A stretch of 64,000 nt of DNA from Dolichospermum sp. DET69 (GCA_017355425.1 CP070233.1:3637501-3701500), one strand, 5' to 3'; counted from the first letter of the stretch, positions 9,247 to 17,994 are shown. A program made the numbers and translations. The notes: generated by a model not told the origin, from the sequence alone.

Positions 9247-11415
9247 ATGGTTCAACCTGATAACATAAAAAATACAGTTGAGGAAAATCTCTCAACATTT
9301 CATTCTCTTGATTTGAGTAACATCATTCAATATTGCCAAAACAATTCTGTTGGCAAAATGTTACCTGATGCTTTTTACATTCATATTTTAGCATTACATA
9401 CTCTTGATCCTTGGCTTCAGGAATATGAAAGCCACGCCCGGACTTGTACTAAGCGAAGTCAAACTAGTGCTTTACCTAAAGTTCAATCGGCAACCTTAGT
9501 TAAATTTAGCACTAATAAACCAAAAATTTCTTATCTATTTTATCCTAATTTTGATACTGATGCCCATCCGACTTTACAAGTTAGTATTCAGGTTGATTTA
9601 GAAACTCTAGAAGTTGGTTATCGGGATTACAGCAACTCGGAAAATCCCCCCATTCTTCACCGTAAAGAAACCTTTGTGACTCCAGAATATCCCCTCTATG
9701 CAGAATTTGCGGCTTTAACTCGCGCTCAAGTTGCTTTAGGTTTACTTAATCATCCTCAAGGGATTGGGACTAAGTTAGGCTGGGAACAACGGTTACAAGT
9801 TTATGGTGTGGAAATTCAAGGACACCGCTTAATCAAACGGGAAAATAGTCCGATACCTACAAATATAGTTCCCAAAATAGAGCGTCACAAAGCTGCTATT
9901 ATTCGTCCTGATTTATCCCGTCCTGTGCGGTTAGCATTGGAATCAAGCTTATTTAGTCCAGAAGCCACCTTTTTTGATTATGGTTGTGGACATGGTGGAG
10001 ATGTTAACCGCATGGCTGACCAGGGTTATATAAGTTGTGGTTGGGACCCTTATTATGCGCCAGATACGCCTCGGATAGCTGCGGATATTGTGAATATTGG
10101 TTTTGTGATCAATGTGATTGAACATCAGAGCGAGCGCCGGGAAGCTTTGATACAAGCCTGGGAACTGACGCAAAAGGTGCTGTTAGTAGCCGCTCAAGTG
10201 TTGATATCTGATATTAAGCGGGGTGTAATTGCTTATGGTGATGGCATCATCACCAATCGTAACACATTCCAGAAATATTATGAACAGGAAGAATTAAAAG
10301 TTTACATTGATCAAGTGTTAGGAGTGGATGCAATTCCTGTGGCTTTGGGGGTTTATTTTGTGTTTCGAGATGAAGCGGAAGCTGAGTTATTTCGCGCTTC
10401 TCGGTTTCGTTCCCGGGCGACTACTCCGAGAATCCGTCTTTGTGTGCAGCGGTTTGAGGAATATCAGGAATTGTTAACGCCGTTGATGAATTTTCTGACG
10501 GAACGGGGACGAATGCCTATTAAGGGGGAATTGCCTCAAGAAGCGGAAATTGCTGCGGAATTTGGGAGTTTACGCAGAGCCTTTAATGTGATTATCCAGG
10601 CAACTGATTCGGAAGAATGGCAAGCGATCGCTGATAAACGCCGTCAAGATTTGATGGTATATTTAGCATTATGTAATTTTAGCCGTCGTCCGCGATTAGG
10701 ACAATTAGCTCCCGCAGTACAAGAGGATATTCTGGGTTTATATAGTAGTTATAAACAAGCTTGTATAGATGCAGATTTAATGTTAAAAAGTTTGGGAAAT
10801 ACAGAATTAATTATTAAACGTTGTCTAGAAAGTAAAGTAGGCAAAAAATTAGCTAATTCTCTTTGGGTGCATATTTCTGCATTACAAGCGGTTGATCCTT
10901 TATTACGTCTTTATGAAGGTTGCGCGAGTCGGACTATTGGACGGTTAGAAGAAGCAAATGTGATTAAGTTTCATTTGAAAACAGCGAAGATTTCCTATTT
11001 ATTTTATCCTGATTTTGATATTAATCCGCATCCAATTTTATCAAAGGTGATGACAATTGATTTGCGAGATTTGCACGTTACTTATCAAGATTATGATCTG
11101 GAAGATGACCCACCAATTTTACATCAAATTGAGGCTTTAGTTACTGCTGATTATCCTCAGTATGAGAAGTTTGTGAAGTTAAGTTATCAAGAAGAAGATA
11201 GAGGACTTTTGGATAATTGGAAAAGTATTAGTCGTCTTTCTGGCTGGAAAAAATGTTTAAAGGAAAATTATACTGTAATCAATGGTTATAAGTTAGGTTG
11301 GTGTAAGGATGTGGATGCTTATAAGTTGAAGCTGCTTAAAGCTGCTGCGAAGACTCGACAAGGAAATAGGCTGAAGTTGCTTAAGTCTAAAGAGGGTGAG
11401 GTTTTGGAGGAGTGA
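9247..11415 (+). CDS. DNA phosphorothioation-associated putative methyltransferase with duplicated flanking domain
   Basis: The centre (about bases 9890-10790) matches the family annotated next to Dnd phosphorothioation systems: SAM-binding FDYGCGHGGDV, DPYYAPD, then FVINVIEH and SDIKRG. On both sides lies a copy of another domain: the N-terminal copy has GKMLPDAFYIHILAL, KISYLFYPNFDTDAHP and NPPILHRKE; the C-terminal copy has GKKLANSLWVHISAL, KISYLFYPDFDINPHP and DPPILHQIE. The gene is thus domain A - methyltransferase - domain A'. No dndBCDE genes are present in the window, so it is an orphan here. Start chosen at ATG 9247; an upstream ATG at 9142 adds 35 unlikely residues. The substrate is unknown; a role in modification or defence is inference. 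Confidence 0.8.
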   Translation: MVQPDNIKNTVEENLSTFHSLDLSNIIQYCQNNSVGKMLPDAFYIHILALHTLDPWLQEYESHARTCTKRSQTSALPKVQSATLVKFSTNKPKISYLFYPNFDTDAHPTLQVSIQVDLETLEVGYRDYSNSENPPILHRKETFVTPEYPLYAEFAALTRAQVALGLLNHPQGIGTKLGWEQRLQVYGVEIQGHRLIKRENSPIPTNIVPKIERHKAAIIRPDLSRPVRLALESSLFSPEATFFDYGCGHGGDVNRMADQGYISCGWDPYYAPDTPRIAADIVNIGFVINVIEHQSERREALIQAWELTQKVLLVAAQVLISDIKRGVIAYGDGIITNRNTFQKYYEQEELKVYIDQVLGVDAIPVALGVYFVFRDEAEAELFRASRFRSRATTPRIRLCVQRFEEYQELLTPLMNFLTERGRMPIKGELPQEAEIAAEFGSLRRAFNVIIQATDSEEWQAIADKRRQDLMVYLALCNFSRRPRLGQLAPAVQEDILGLYSSYKQACIDADLMLKSLGNTELIIKRCLESKVGKKLANSLWVHISALQAVDPLLRLYEGCASRTIGRLEEANVIKFHLKTAKISYLFYPDFDINPHPILSKVMTIDLRDLHVTYQDYDLEDDPPILHQIEALVTADYPQYEKFVKLSYQEEDRGLLDNWKSISRLSGWKKCLKENYTVINGYKLGWCKDVDAYKLKLLKAAAKTRQGNRLKLLKSKEGEVLEE

Positions 11416-11669
11416 TCTCTTTGTCTACCGTAGCGATCGCTTCTGTGTCAATTTTCATAAAGTAGTCTTTGTTGCCTAAGTCTCATTAGTCGAATATTAG
11501 ACATATTATCCTGTTAATTACCCATATTTAAGTATATTGGAAGTAAATCTAGATAATATAATAGAACTATTGACAGTTTTAACAGTAACTTAGGTATGAA
11601 TTGAGTTTTAATAGTTACTACGTCTTACTGCCAGAAAGTTTTTATTTCCATACTTCCCTAGTACCCCCC

Positions 11670-11939
11670 ATGACCACCATTAAAGAAAAACTCATTGCGT
11701 CAATTGAAAATGCACCAGAACCTATTCTGGGACAAACCCTCGACTATCTCGAATATCTCAAAACCAAAACAAATGCTTCTGCTATTAAATCAAGCAGTAT
11801 TCCTGTACAAGATGGAGAACCAATATTACGCGGATCTAAAGCCAAAGATTTACTACAATTTGCTGGAACTTGGCAAGGTGATGACTTTGAGAAATGTCTC
11901 CAGCTTGTTTATGATACCCGATCTGAAGCTGAATTCTGA
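11670..11939 (+). CDS. Antitoxin of a PIN-domain toxin pair
   Basis: An 89-residue protein starting MTTIKEKLIASIENAPEP. The N-terminal segment with ENAPEPILGQTLDYLEYLK resembles small cyanobacterial antitoxins placed before PIN toxins. The C-terminal half (GSKAKDLLQFAGTWQGDD) probably wraps the toxin. A longer reading from TTG 11601 is possible, but the ATG at 11670 is the natural start. Its stop TGA shares its A with the ATG of the toxin (TGATG), a coupling typical of type II toxin-antitoxin operons. Confidence 0.8.
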   Translation: MTTIKEKLIASIENAPEPILGQTLDYLEYLKTKTNASAIKSSSIPVQDGEPILRGSKAKDLLQFAGTWQGDDFEKCLQLVYDTRSEAEF

Positions 11940-12382
11940 TGTATCTTTTAGACACTAATCACTGTAGTCGCATCATCTTTGGTGAAACTAATCTTATCCA
12001 ACAGCTAGAACTCCACAGCGAAGCCGGCGTTGCTACTAGCGTCATTGTCCGTGGAGAATTACTTTACATGGCAGCCAAATCTCAACAAACAGCCGCCAAT
12101 ATCCAACAGGTGAAAGCTTTTTTAAACAGCATTGATCTCTACCCTATTAATTTATCAATATCAGACATTTACGGCGATCTCAAAGGCAAACTTATTAATA
12201 CATTTGGTCCTAAAGAAAAAGCAGAACGGCGAAAATTTAATATCCAAACTCTAGGCTTTGGAGATAACGATCTTTGGATAGCGGCTACCGCCATCCACTA
12301 TAATTTAACTATAGTTTCCACAGACAATGATTTTCGACGTATTCAGCAAGTTTCCCCTTTTGTATTAGAGTCCTGGATTTAA
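11939..12382 (+). CDS. VapC-like PIN-domain toxin
   Basis: A 147-residue PIN-fold ribonuclease candidate. The acidic residues expected to bind Mg are visible: D5 in LLDTN, E40 in RGEL, then GDNDLWIAATA and STDNDF near the C-terminus. PIN toxins of VapC type cleave tRNA or rRNA when released from their antitoxin (family knowledge). The start codon overlaps the antitoxin stop by one base. It appears intact. The cellular target is not predictable from sequence. Confidence 0.88.
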   Translation: MYLLDTNHCSRIIFGETNLIQQLELHSEAGVATSVIVRGELLYMAAKSQQTAANIQQVKAFLNSIDLYPINLSISDIYGDLKGKLINTFGPKEKAERRKFNIQTLGFGDNDLWIAATAIHYNLTIVSTDNDFRRIQQVSPFVLESWI

Positions 12383-12443
12383 AATGTGTACTCAAATCAC
12401 AAAATCCTGTACATCCTCAAATCCTGGATATCCTGATTCAGAC
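12383..12443. repeat. Copy of the dispersed ATCCTG...TCCTGATTCAGAC repeat
   Basis: Short imperfect direct repeats (AAATCCTG, ACATCC, GGATATCCTGATTCAGAC) match copies near 39225-39400, 41130-41180 and (inverted) 56220-56260. Non-coding and dispersed; mechanism of spread unknown. Confidence 0.6.
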
Positions 12444-12485
12444 AAAAAAAAAGCGGGCTAACCGCTTATTAGAAGGTTAACCCGT
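12444..12485 (-). terminator. Intrinsic terminator of ycf35
   Basis: Read on the minus strand: CGGGTTAACC, an 11-base loop, GGTTAGCCCG, then nine T residues. It begins about 30 bases after the ycf35 stop. Strong GC-rich stem with one G-T pair. Confidence 0.85.
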
Positions 12486-12514
12486 TTCGCTTTGGGAATG
12501 CGCTAGAGAAATTG

Positions 12515-12865
12515 TTACTGCAAGACTAACTTAACGTTAGCGTTTTGCAGACCGCGCTGTTTTACTTCAGCCAAAGTCTTGTTAACGGCATATTTTTGAT
12601 TAATGGAGTTGATCAACTCGGTCTGGTTGTGCTTCTTAGCAACACCCCAAAGGTCAGCAATGAGGTCAAAAGAACCGTCACTGTTGCGAGACCAACCTAA
12701 ATCGTACTCGCCTTCCAATACGGCAACGATGTCGGAACGGAGACGCTGACCGTTATAACCACGAACATCAGCTTCAGTCTTTACGCTGATACCTAAATCG
12801 CGCAAAGAAGATTTGAGAATTTCGGCATCGGTGATCTTGGTACGCAGAGTGCTAAAGTGAGACAT
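12515..12865 (-). CDS. ycf35: Ycf35 (DUF1257) protein
   Basis: A 116-residue protein conserved in cyanobacteria and algal plastids; biochemical function not established. The N-terminus MSHFSTLRTKITDAEIL is characteristic. The start is ATG 12865 rather than the longer frame from 12925, because GGAGG lies 8 bases upstream of it on the minus strand. Followed by a strong intrinsic terminator. It lies downstream of ycf46 in the same direction, 142 bp away, so the two may be cotranscribed. Confidence 0.92.
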   Translation of the reverse strand: MSHFSTLRTKITDAEILKSSLRDLGISVKTEADVRGYNGQRLRSDIVAVLEGEYDLGWSRNSDGSFDLIADLWGVAKKHNQTELINSINQKYAVNKTLAEVKQRGLQNANVKLVLQ

Positions 12866-13007
12866 TTGGGTTTCCTCCAATAAGAAGATTGATGAGAAAA
12901 ACGACAACGGTTCTTTTTCAGCCAAGCCGCATGATTTGGGAACGGCTTTTTTCTATTTGTTAGCCTTATGACTAACCTTTCCCCCCTGACATGGCAGAGG
13001 AAAGCTT

Positions 13008-14519
13008 TTAAAACTCCATGCGCTGATATTCAGCAACAGAGGAGGCTGCGGGTCTAGCACGCTGTCTGGCCCAGTCTCGTAAGGCTGTGACCTGTTCTTG
13101 CATCGTTCGTGACAGCGGCAAAGTAGACTTCAATGCAGCAATAATATCTAATTGGGTGAACTCCCGATCTTGGGCAAAGGCTTCATACATAGCTGCCACT
13201 ATCGCTTGTTCAATTTCTGCCCCTGAAAAGCCATCTGACATTTTTGCTAGTTGTTGTAGATCAAATCTAGCAATATCTTCCCGGCGTTTAGTCAGGTGAA
13301 TACCAAAGATATCCTGACGTTCTTCAGGTGTGGGCAGATCCACAAAGAAAATTTCATCAAAGCGCCCTTTCCTCAAAAACTCTCCAGGTAGGCGTTCTAC
13401 GCGGTTAGCAGTTGCCATTACAAACACTGGAGATTTCTTTTCTTGCATCCAAGTCAGGAAAGAGCCGAAAATTCTGTTTGATGTCCCCCCATCAGAATCG
13501 CCTGAACCACCGCTACCCGCAAAGGATTTATCCAACTCGTCGATAAACAGAATCGTTGGGGAAATTGATTCTGCTGTTTTTAGGGCGTTCCGCAGGTTAG
13601 CTTCGCTCCGACCCACCATTGAGCCGTCGTATACCCGCCCCATGTCTAACCGCAAGATTGGTAAACCCCACAAACGGGAGGTAGTTTTGGCAATGAGTGA
13701 CTTACCACAACCGGGAACACCAAGAATCAACATTCCCTTTGGTTGGGGCAACCCATACTCTCTCGCTCTTTCTGTAAAGGCGTTAGAGCGTTGGGTAAGC
13801 CAGGTTTTTAATTCTTCCAAGCCCCCAACAGCATCAATGGTTTCATCTTCTTCGATGTACTCCAAGATACCGTTGCGACGGATGAGTTGTTTTTTCTCGG
13901 ATAAAACGATATCAACTTCATCTTCCGTCAATCGCCCAGTTGTTACCTGTGCTTTCCGGTAGACTTTCTCAGCTTCATCTTTAGTTAGACCTAAAGCGGC
14001 TCTGAGAAGCTTTTCTCGCGCCTCGGTTGTTAGCCGTCGTCCACGATTTTGCTCTTGATGGGCAGTTAAAACCTTATTTAACTCAGCCATATCAGGCAAT
14101 TGAAAATCTAAAACAACAACTTCTTTTTCTAGTTCAATCGGAACTTGCTGCATGGGAGACATTAAGATAATGTTCTTTTGCGTTCCTTTAAAACTAGCGA
14201 TCGCGTCCCGGAGCGATCTAGTTGTTGCTGGCGCATCAATAAAGGGATGTAAATCTTTAAGAATAAATATACTGGGTTCTTTTTGCCGAATAATCCAATC
14301 AATCGCTGCTTCGGGAGAAACAGTATTGTGTTGAGTAGTATTCCGGGGTTGACCGTACTCGACGATACCGTGAGTTACTGTCCAAATAAATACTCGTCTT
14401 GGGGGTTTTAACTCTTGGGAGACTTTAAAAATTGCCTGCTCTGCCCGCTCTTCCTCGGAGGTCACAAGGTAGATTAGAGGGTATTGAGCTTGAATTAAAA
14501 TATTGAGCTCTTCTTTCAT
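13008..14519 (-). CDS. ycf46: AAA+ ATPase Ycf46
   Basis: A 503-residue AAA+ protein conserved in cyanobacteria and red-algal plastids; in cyanobacteria linked to carbon use and photosynthesis regulation in published work, mechanism unclear. The N-terminal 220 residues are the family-specific region. The AAA domain has Walker A GVPGCGKSL, Walker B TILFIDELDKSF, a glycine/serine-rich insertion GSGGSGDSDGGTSN, sensor-1 ATANR and the arginine-finger region FLRKGRFDEIFFVD. Complete. Lies upstream of ycf35 on the same strand and downstream of an RHH gene. Confidence 0.93.
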   Translation of the reverse strand: MKEELNILIQAQYPLIYLVTSEEERAEQAIFKVSQELKPPRRVFIWTVTHGIVEYGQPRNTTQHNTVSPEAAIDWIIRQKEPSIFILKDLHPFIDAPATTRSLRDAIASFKGTQKNIILMSPMQQVPIELEKEVVVLDFQLPDMAELNKVLTAHQEQNRGRRLTTEAREKLLRAALGLTKDEAEKVYRKAQVTTGRLTEDEVDIVLSEKKQLIRRNGILEYIEEDETIDAVGGLEELKTWLTQRSNAFTERAREYGLPQPKGMLILGVPGCGKSLIAKTTSRLWGLPILRLDMGRVYDGSMVGRSEANLRNALKTAESISPTILFIDELDKSFAGSGGSGDSDGGTSNRIFGSFLTWMQEKKSPVFVMATANRVERLPGEFLRKGRFDEIFFVDLPTPEERQDIFGIHLTKRREDIARFDLQQLAKMSDGFSGAEIEQAIVAAMYEAFAQDREFTQLDIIAALKSTLPLSRTMQEQVTALRDWARQRARPAASSVAEYQRMEF

Positions 14520-14639
14520 ACTATCGACCTACTTGAGACCTTATAGAGACAGTACCGATTAGCGATAGCCTGGCTTTAAGCCATTCAGCCATAGCGTGGC
14601 CTTAAACCATACTATAGATTAATCATTCTTAATTCCTAT
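14520..14639. repeat. Short degenerate repeats between ycf46 and the RHH gene
   Basis: AGCGATAGCCTGGCTTTAAG and TAGCGTGGCCTTAA-type units belong to the GATAGCGTAGCGTGGCGYAAGCCAT repeat family also seen at 15115-15142, 25682-25706 and 37806-37850. Confidence 0.5.
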
Positions 14640-14987
14640 CTAGCAAGGAACTAATTCTTCCTCACCCTTGGGAGGAGTTTCATCTTTTTCTCTACTATCA
14701 ATAGATAGAGGGTTTTGACCAATTACTCCTGGTTGATTGCCCAAGTTCAGTAGTTCACCATCACGTAATACAAGTGAAGTTTCGCAAGTGGGACAGGAAT
14801 AAACCCGGTGAGTTCGACCATGTGAAGACGCTTCTATCTCTTCTACTATTTCTGAGTTCATCAGGTAGAAATTAAGCGCACGTTCAGCAAGGTCTGACAT
14901 CGGTTCTGAGTCAACAGCAGAACGAATTTTTAGTCTTCTGTGCAGTTCCGGTGATAAATATAACGTAACCTTTTGCTTAGTTTGCAT
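14640..14987 (-). CDS. Ribbon-helix-helix protein with C-terminal zinc-knuckle-like CxxC
   Basis: A 115-residue protein. The N-terminus KQKVTLYLSPELHRRLKIR is the beta strand plus helix of a ribbon-helix-helix DNA-binding domain, followed by a second helix SDLAERALNFYLM. The C-terminal part has YSCPTCETSLVLRDGE, a single CxxC that could bind metal with a partner. Conserved-looking and located just upstream of ycf46, so regulation of that gene is plausible but unproven. Confidence 0.75.
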   Translation of the reverse strand: MQTKQKVTLYLSPELHRRLKIRSAVDSEPMSDLAERALNFYLMNSEIVEEIEASSHGRTHRVYSCPTCETSLVLRDGELLNLGNQPGVIGQNPLSIDSREKDETPPKGEEELVPC

Positions 14988-15114
14988 ACAACTTTCTAGT
15001 GGTCTTACCCGGGTATGTAAACCACCTTATCGGCTTTTTTCTTAGTTGTCAAGATGGTAAAGCGTTTTAACGTTGATTTTGTTACATTTCGTAATGTAGC
15101 TAGGATTTTGTCTG

Positions 15115-15142
15115 ATAGCGTAGCGTGGCGCAAGCCATATCA
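15115..15142. repeat. GATAGCGTAGCGTGGCG... degenerate repeat
   Basis: Copy of the dispersed cyanobacterial repeat seen also at 25682-25706 and 37806-37850. The interval 14988-15293 otherwise shows only AT-rich sequence and GGATTTTGTCTGGATAT-like repeats. Confidence 0.5.
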
Positions 15143-15293
15143 GGATGTCTAGGATTTAGGGATTTTCAGGATTTTTGTGGGGATTTGGATTTTGTCTGGA
15201 TATATTTCACAAAGTGGTATGTACTCTTTGTGATAATCTGGTGAAAATATTATCTGCCGTCGTTTAGCTTCGTCCTGTGCCGTTTTAAGATTA

Positions 15294-15860
15294 TTGTTGA
15301 CGATTGTTGCTCCAACCAGTGCGGGTAAGTCTACTATTATTAATGCGATCGCTGGACAGGATTTATTACCTAGTCGTAATGATGCGATGACGGTTTTACC
15401 TACGGAGATTGTTTTTTCTCGTGAGGTAACTCGTCCTAAGTTGATTCTGGATAAGGCTTTGATGACGCTTTTGCGAGAGGTTTGGCGACAATTACATCAG
15501 AAATTGCAACGAATTGGTTTAAAAGAAGCTGTTGAACAGGCTACTAAAAATGATTTTCCCCGCGAGAATGTAATTAGGGAAATTTTGAACAGTAGTTCTG
15601 TTTCTTCTCAATCTGAGGTGGAAGAATCAAATAGTATTCAAGCTGAATTAATCAGAATAAATGATCTACTGCGGTTGTGCGGTATTTTTGGTGTAGCTAC
15701 AGATTTTTTGTCTTCCTTGTCTGAAATTCCTCGGATTGAAGTTCCTTTTCCGCGACAATTATCATCTCTAAAAGATTCGGGTTTGGGGACTTTGGCACTG
15801 GTGGATACCCCTGGACCTAGTGAGGATAAGTCTATGAACTACCCCATCTTACTTCGTTGA
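15294..15860 (+). pseudogene. Dynamin-like GTPase, truncated at both ends
   Basis: Encodes the GTPase start of a bacterial dynamin-like protein: P-loop APTSAGKST, inter-domain helices, then the G3 motif ALVDTPGPSED. Directly after G3 the frame runs into a hairpin (15842-15868) and stops. G4 and the large helical stalk are absent, and the sequence before the P-loop is open back to TAA at 15234 without an obvious start or the usual N-terminal helix. Bacterial dynamins act in membrane remodelling; this copy cannot do so. Probably a gene cut by a mobile element that left a scar. Confidence 0.75.
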
Positions 15861-15868
15861 AGATGGGG
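15842..15868. repeat. Hairpin scar, probable IS-derived end
   Basis: CCCCATCTT, 9-base loop, AAGATGGGG. It sits exactly where the dynamin-like reading frame collapses. The stem-loop style resembles subterminal hairpins of IS200/IS605-type elements, but no transposase is nearby. Confidence 0.55.
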
Positions 15869-15894
15869 TTTCTACATCCCCTTAAATTTAGTGA

Positions 15895-16332
15895 ATGTTG
15901 TCGAGGATAGACTACGAACGATTAATCACCAAAGGTAAAGACAGCCAACTGCGTCAAAGTATAAGCGATAGAATACTTGCAACGGACAACACAATCCCCG
16001 ATAACCATTTTTCATTAATCGAACTCCTCAACCTTTCATATAGCGAAACATCCCCAGAAAACCAAGAACTTGCCGGTTATTTGTTGGAAGTAGAATCTAT
16101 TTGCGAACAAAGACTAGGGAAAACTCTCTATTTATTTACCCTTGGGAAAACCCTAGAATTAGCCCAACTACCCAAACAACAACAGCCCCAAAATCTAGCC
16201 CAAACCGCCTTTGAATTATGCCGTAACTACCCCAATGTGATGATTTATCCGACTACCAGCAAAAGAGAATTTGTGGAACGCATTGTCAATGAAACTGCAA
16301 GCGATAGGCTCAATTTAATAACATTAGTCTAA
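15895..16332 (+). CDS. Hypothetical protein, possible gene fragment
   Basis: A 145-residue ORF beginning at ATG 15895 right after the hairpin and a stop codon in the same frame. No domain recognised. It has a middle section rich in E and L (SPENQELAGYLLEVESI) and a C-terminal basic end (TTSKREFVERIVNE). It is unclear whether it is a complete gene or the 3' part of one disrupted together with the dynamin-like gene. Followed by the first copy of the 53-bp repeat. Confidence 0.45.
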   Translation: MLSRIDYERLITKGKDSQLRQSISDRILATDNTIPDNHFSLIELLNLSYSETSPENQELAGYLLEVESICEQRLGKTLYLFTLGKTLELAQLPKQQQPQNLAQTAFELCRNYPNVMIYPTTSKREFVERIVNETASDRLNLITLV

Positions 16333-16337
16333 TCGCC

Positions 16338-16390
16338 CTTCGTAGGTTGGGTTGACAAAAGGAAACCCAACATTTCTAGACAAACAATAT
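16338..16390. repeat. 53-bp direct repeat, copy 1
   Basis: Starts CTTCGTAGGTTGGGTTGAC and matches 16904-16956 with two mismatches. It contains an inner inverted pair GGTTGGGTT / AACCCAAC in this copy, so it can fold. Confidence 0.85.
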
Positions 16391-16419
16391 CCCCTCTAAA
16401 ATTATTAGGAGAATAACCT

Positions 16420-16863
16420 ATGACCACGAGTCTGTATGAAACCGACTTTAATCTTTGGATAGAACAAACTGTTAACCAACTCAAAAATGGACAAATTCAA
16501 GACCTAGACCTAGAAAACCTAATTGAGGAAGTTCAATCAATGGGGAGCAATGACAAACGGGAAATTAAAAGCCGATTAATTGTTTTAATCATGCACCTAT
16601 TAAAGTATAAATATCAACCAAAAAAGAAAACAAAAAGTTGGACTTCAACTATAATAACCCAAAGAAATGAACTCGAATTAGTCTTAGAAAACAGTCCTAG
16701 CTTAAATCCATTCCTTAAAGACAATATATCCGAGTGCTATCAGAAAGCACGAAAAAACGCCGCCAGGGAAACAAAACTACCCTTAACTACCTTTCCCCTA
16801 GAATGTCCCTTCACCCCAGAGCAAATCATAGACTCCGATTATTTCCTAGACACAAACGCTTAA
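16420..16863 (+). CDS. DUF29 family protein
   Basis: A 147-residue member of the DUF29 family, abundant in cyanobacteria with unknown function. Typical features: N-terminal YETDFNLWIEQTVNQLKNGQ, LDLENLIEEVQSMG, and the C-terminal CYQKARKNAARET followed by FPLECPFTPEQI. The predicted fold is all-helical. A purine-rich AGGAG precedes the ATG by about 9 bases. The gene lies between two 53-bp direct repeats. A second DUF29 gene is at 29022-29483. Confidence 0.85.
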   Translation: MTTSLYETDFNLWIEQTVNQLKNGQIQDLDLENLIEEVQSMGSNDKREIKSRLIVLIMHLLKYKYQPKKKTKSWTSTIITQRNELELVLENSPSLNPFLKDNISECYQKARKNAARETKLPLTTFPLECPFTPEQIIDSDYFLDTNA

Positions 16864-16903
16864 TACAAAAGCAGTATTGCTGATTTCAGAGGACTAATTT
16901 TAG

Positions 16904-16956
16904 CTTCGTAGGTTGGGTTGACAAAAGGAAAACCAACATTTCTACACAAACAATAT
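16904..16956. repeat. 53-bp direct repeat, copy 2
   Basis: Second copy flanking the DUF29 gene (see 16338-16390). A related inverted version, TTGGGTTTCG...AACCCAACCTACC, follows at 17000-17028. Confidence 0.85.
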
Positions 16957-17089
16957 TCCTTTTTCAAAATGAATTAATACCATTATCATTGAATTTGTTG
17001 GGTTTCGTACCTTAACCCAACCTACCGAGTTTTGAGAAAGTTGAGTGCGATATTGTTGTTTTTAAAAATGTAATTAATCCTATTGAAAA

Positions 17090-17404
17090 TCAGGCAATTT
17101 GTTCTGAGATACGGGGCTGAATTCGTTGAATAATCTCATCACGGTTAGGTAACGTTTTTAGATCATAAATTGCTTGAAGATTAAGCCAAGAAGCCGCATC
17201 ACCCCCAAAGAACCGCGCTAATCTTTCCGCCGTATCAGCAGTAATAGAACGACGTTCTTTAACAATTTCGTGCATACGAGATGCAGGAACATTTAAGGCT
17301 AAGGCTAAAGCATTCACACTCATATTAAGAGGAGTAAGAAAATCTTCCCGTAGAATCTCGCCTGGGTGAACGGGACGCATTTGGTTAACTGGGTGATTAG
17401 TCAT
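17090..17404 (-). CDS. higA: HigA-type antitoxin (XRE helix-turn-helix)
   Basis: A 104-residue protein with MRPVHPGEILREDFL at the start, the hallmark of HigA, and an XRE helix-turn-helix around NVPASRMHEIVKERRSI. It neutralises HigB and represses the operon in known systems. The gene follows higB after 7 bases, the order usual for higBA. Complete length. Confidence 0.93.
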   Translation of the reverse strand: MTNHPVNQMRPVHPGEILREDFLTPLNMSVNALALALNVPASRMHEIVKERRSITADTAERLARFFGGDAASWLNLQAIYDLKTLPNRDEIIQRIQPRISEQIA

Positions 17405-17411
17405 GGGTTAT

Positions 17412-17693
17412 TTATGAGTGATAATCAACAATTTCAACATCAGTAGGAGCATTATTTGTCCAGATAAAACATAATCGAAACTGGGAATTAATCCGAATAC
17501 TATATTGTCCTTTTCTGTCGCCTTTTAATGCTTCAAGTTGGTTGCCTGGTGGAGAACGCAGGAATTCTAAGGTTTGAGCCGCATCCAATTGAGTCAACTT
17601 CCGAATTGCACTATCTTTAAAAGCACGAAAATGGGATGGATCACCCCCTTCAAACAGCGATCGCGTATGTTTACATCGGAAAGATTGAATCAT
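17412..17693 (-). CDS. higB: HigB-type toxin (RelE superfamily mRNA interferase)
   Basis: A 93-residue protein starting MIQSFRCKHTRSLFEGG (an ATG two codons earlier at 17699 is also possible). Contains the HigB signature PPGNQLEALKGDRKGQYSI and RLCFIW. HigB toxins cleave translated mRNA at the ribosome. Toxin-first order with higA. Confidence 0.93.
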   Translation of the reverse strand: MIQSFRCKHTRSLFEGGDPSHFRAFKDSAIRKLTQLDAAQTLEFLRSPPGNQLEALKGDRKGQYSIRINSQFRLCFIWTNNAPTDVEIVDYHS

Positions 17694-17843
17694 ATTCAAA
17701 TTCTATTCCGTTTCGCGTAATACGTCAAGCAATGTATCTCAATGTATCTCAAACATTTTCAAAAACTAATCTGGAATATTGCAATCCAACGCAATAAAAT
17801 TAATTTATCATCGAAGAAGGTAACTTTGAAGAAGGATTAGTTG

Positions 17844-17994
17844 ATACACTCATAGAGGCAGGAATCAAAAAAGAAGATATCGTCACCAGTTGACAACAAG
17901 CGATCGCAGGATCTCCAAAGTAGTGTAAATATTCTCCAAAATAGACCGCAACAACTTGCTAATAATAGCGAACTGCTTGCACCAGCACTTACTT
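17844..17994. repeat. Repeat flanking the endonuclease gene, copy 1 (decayed coding tail)
   Basis: Bases 17844-17903 match 18899-18958 with about four mismatches. Translated it reads DTLIEAGIKKEDIVTS then a stop (TGA where copy 2 has TGG). Later bases (GCGAACTGCTTGCA, about 17961) also recur after copy 2. Looks like the end of a small gene; the motif faintly resembles XisI C-termini, not enough to assign. Confidence 0.65.

Noticed and set aside
13330-13962. 210-codon plus-strand ORF opposite ycf46
   Set aside because: Antisense to the conserved AAA domain; protein has no recognisable features.
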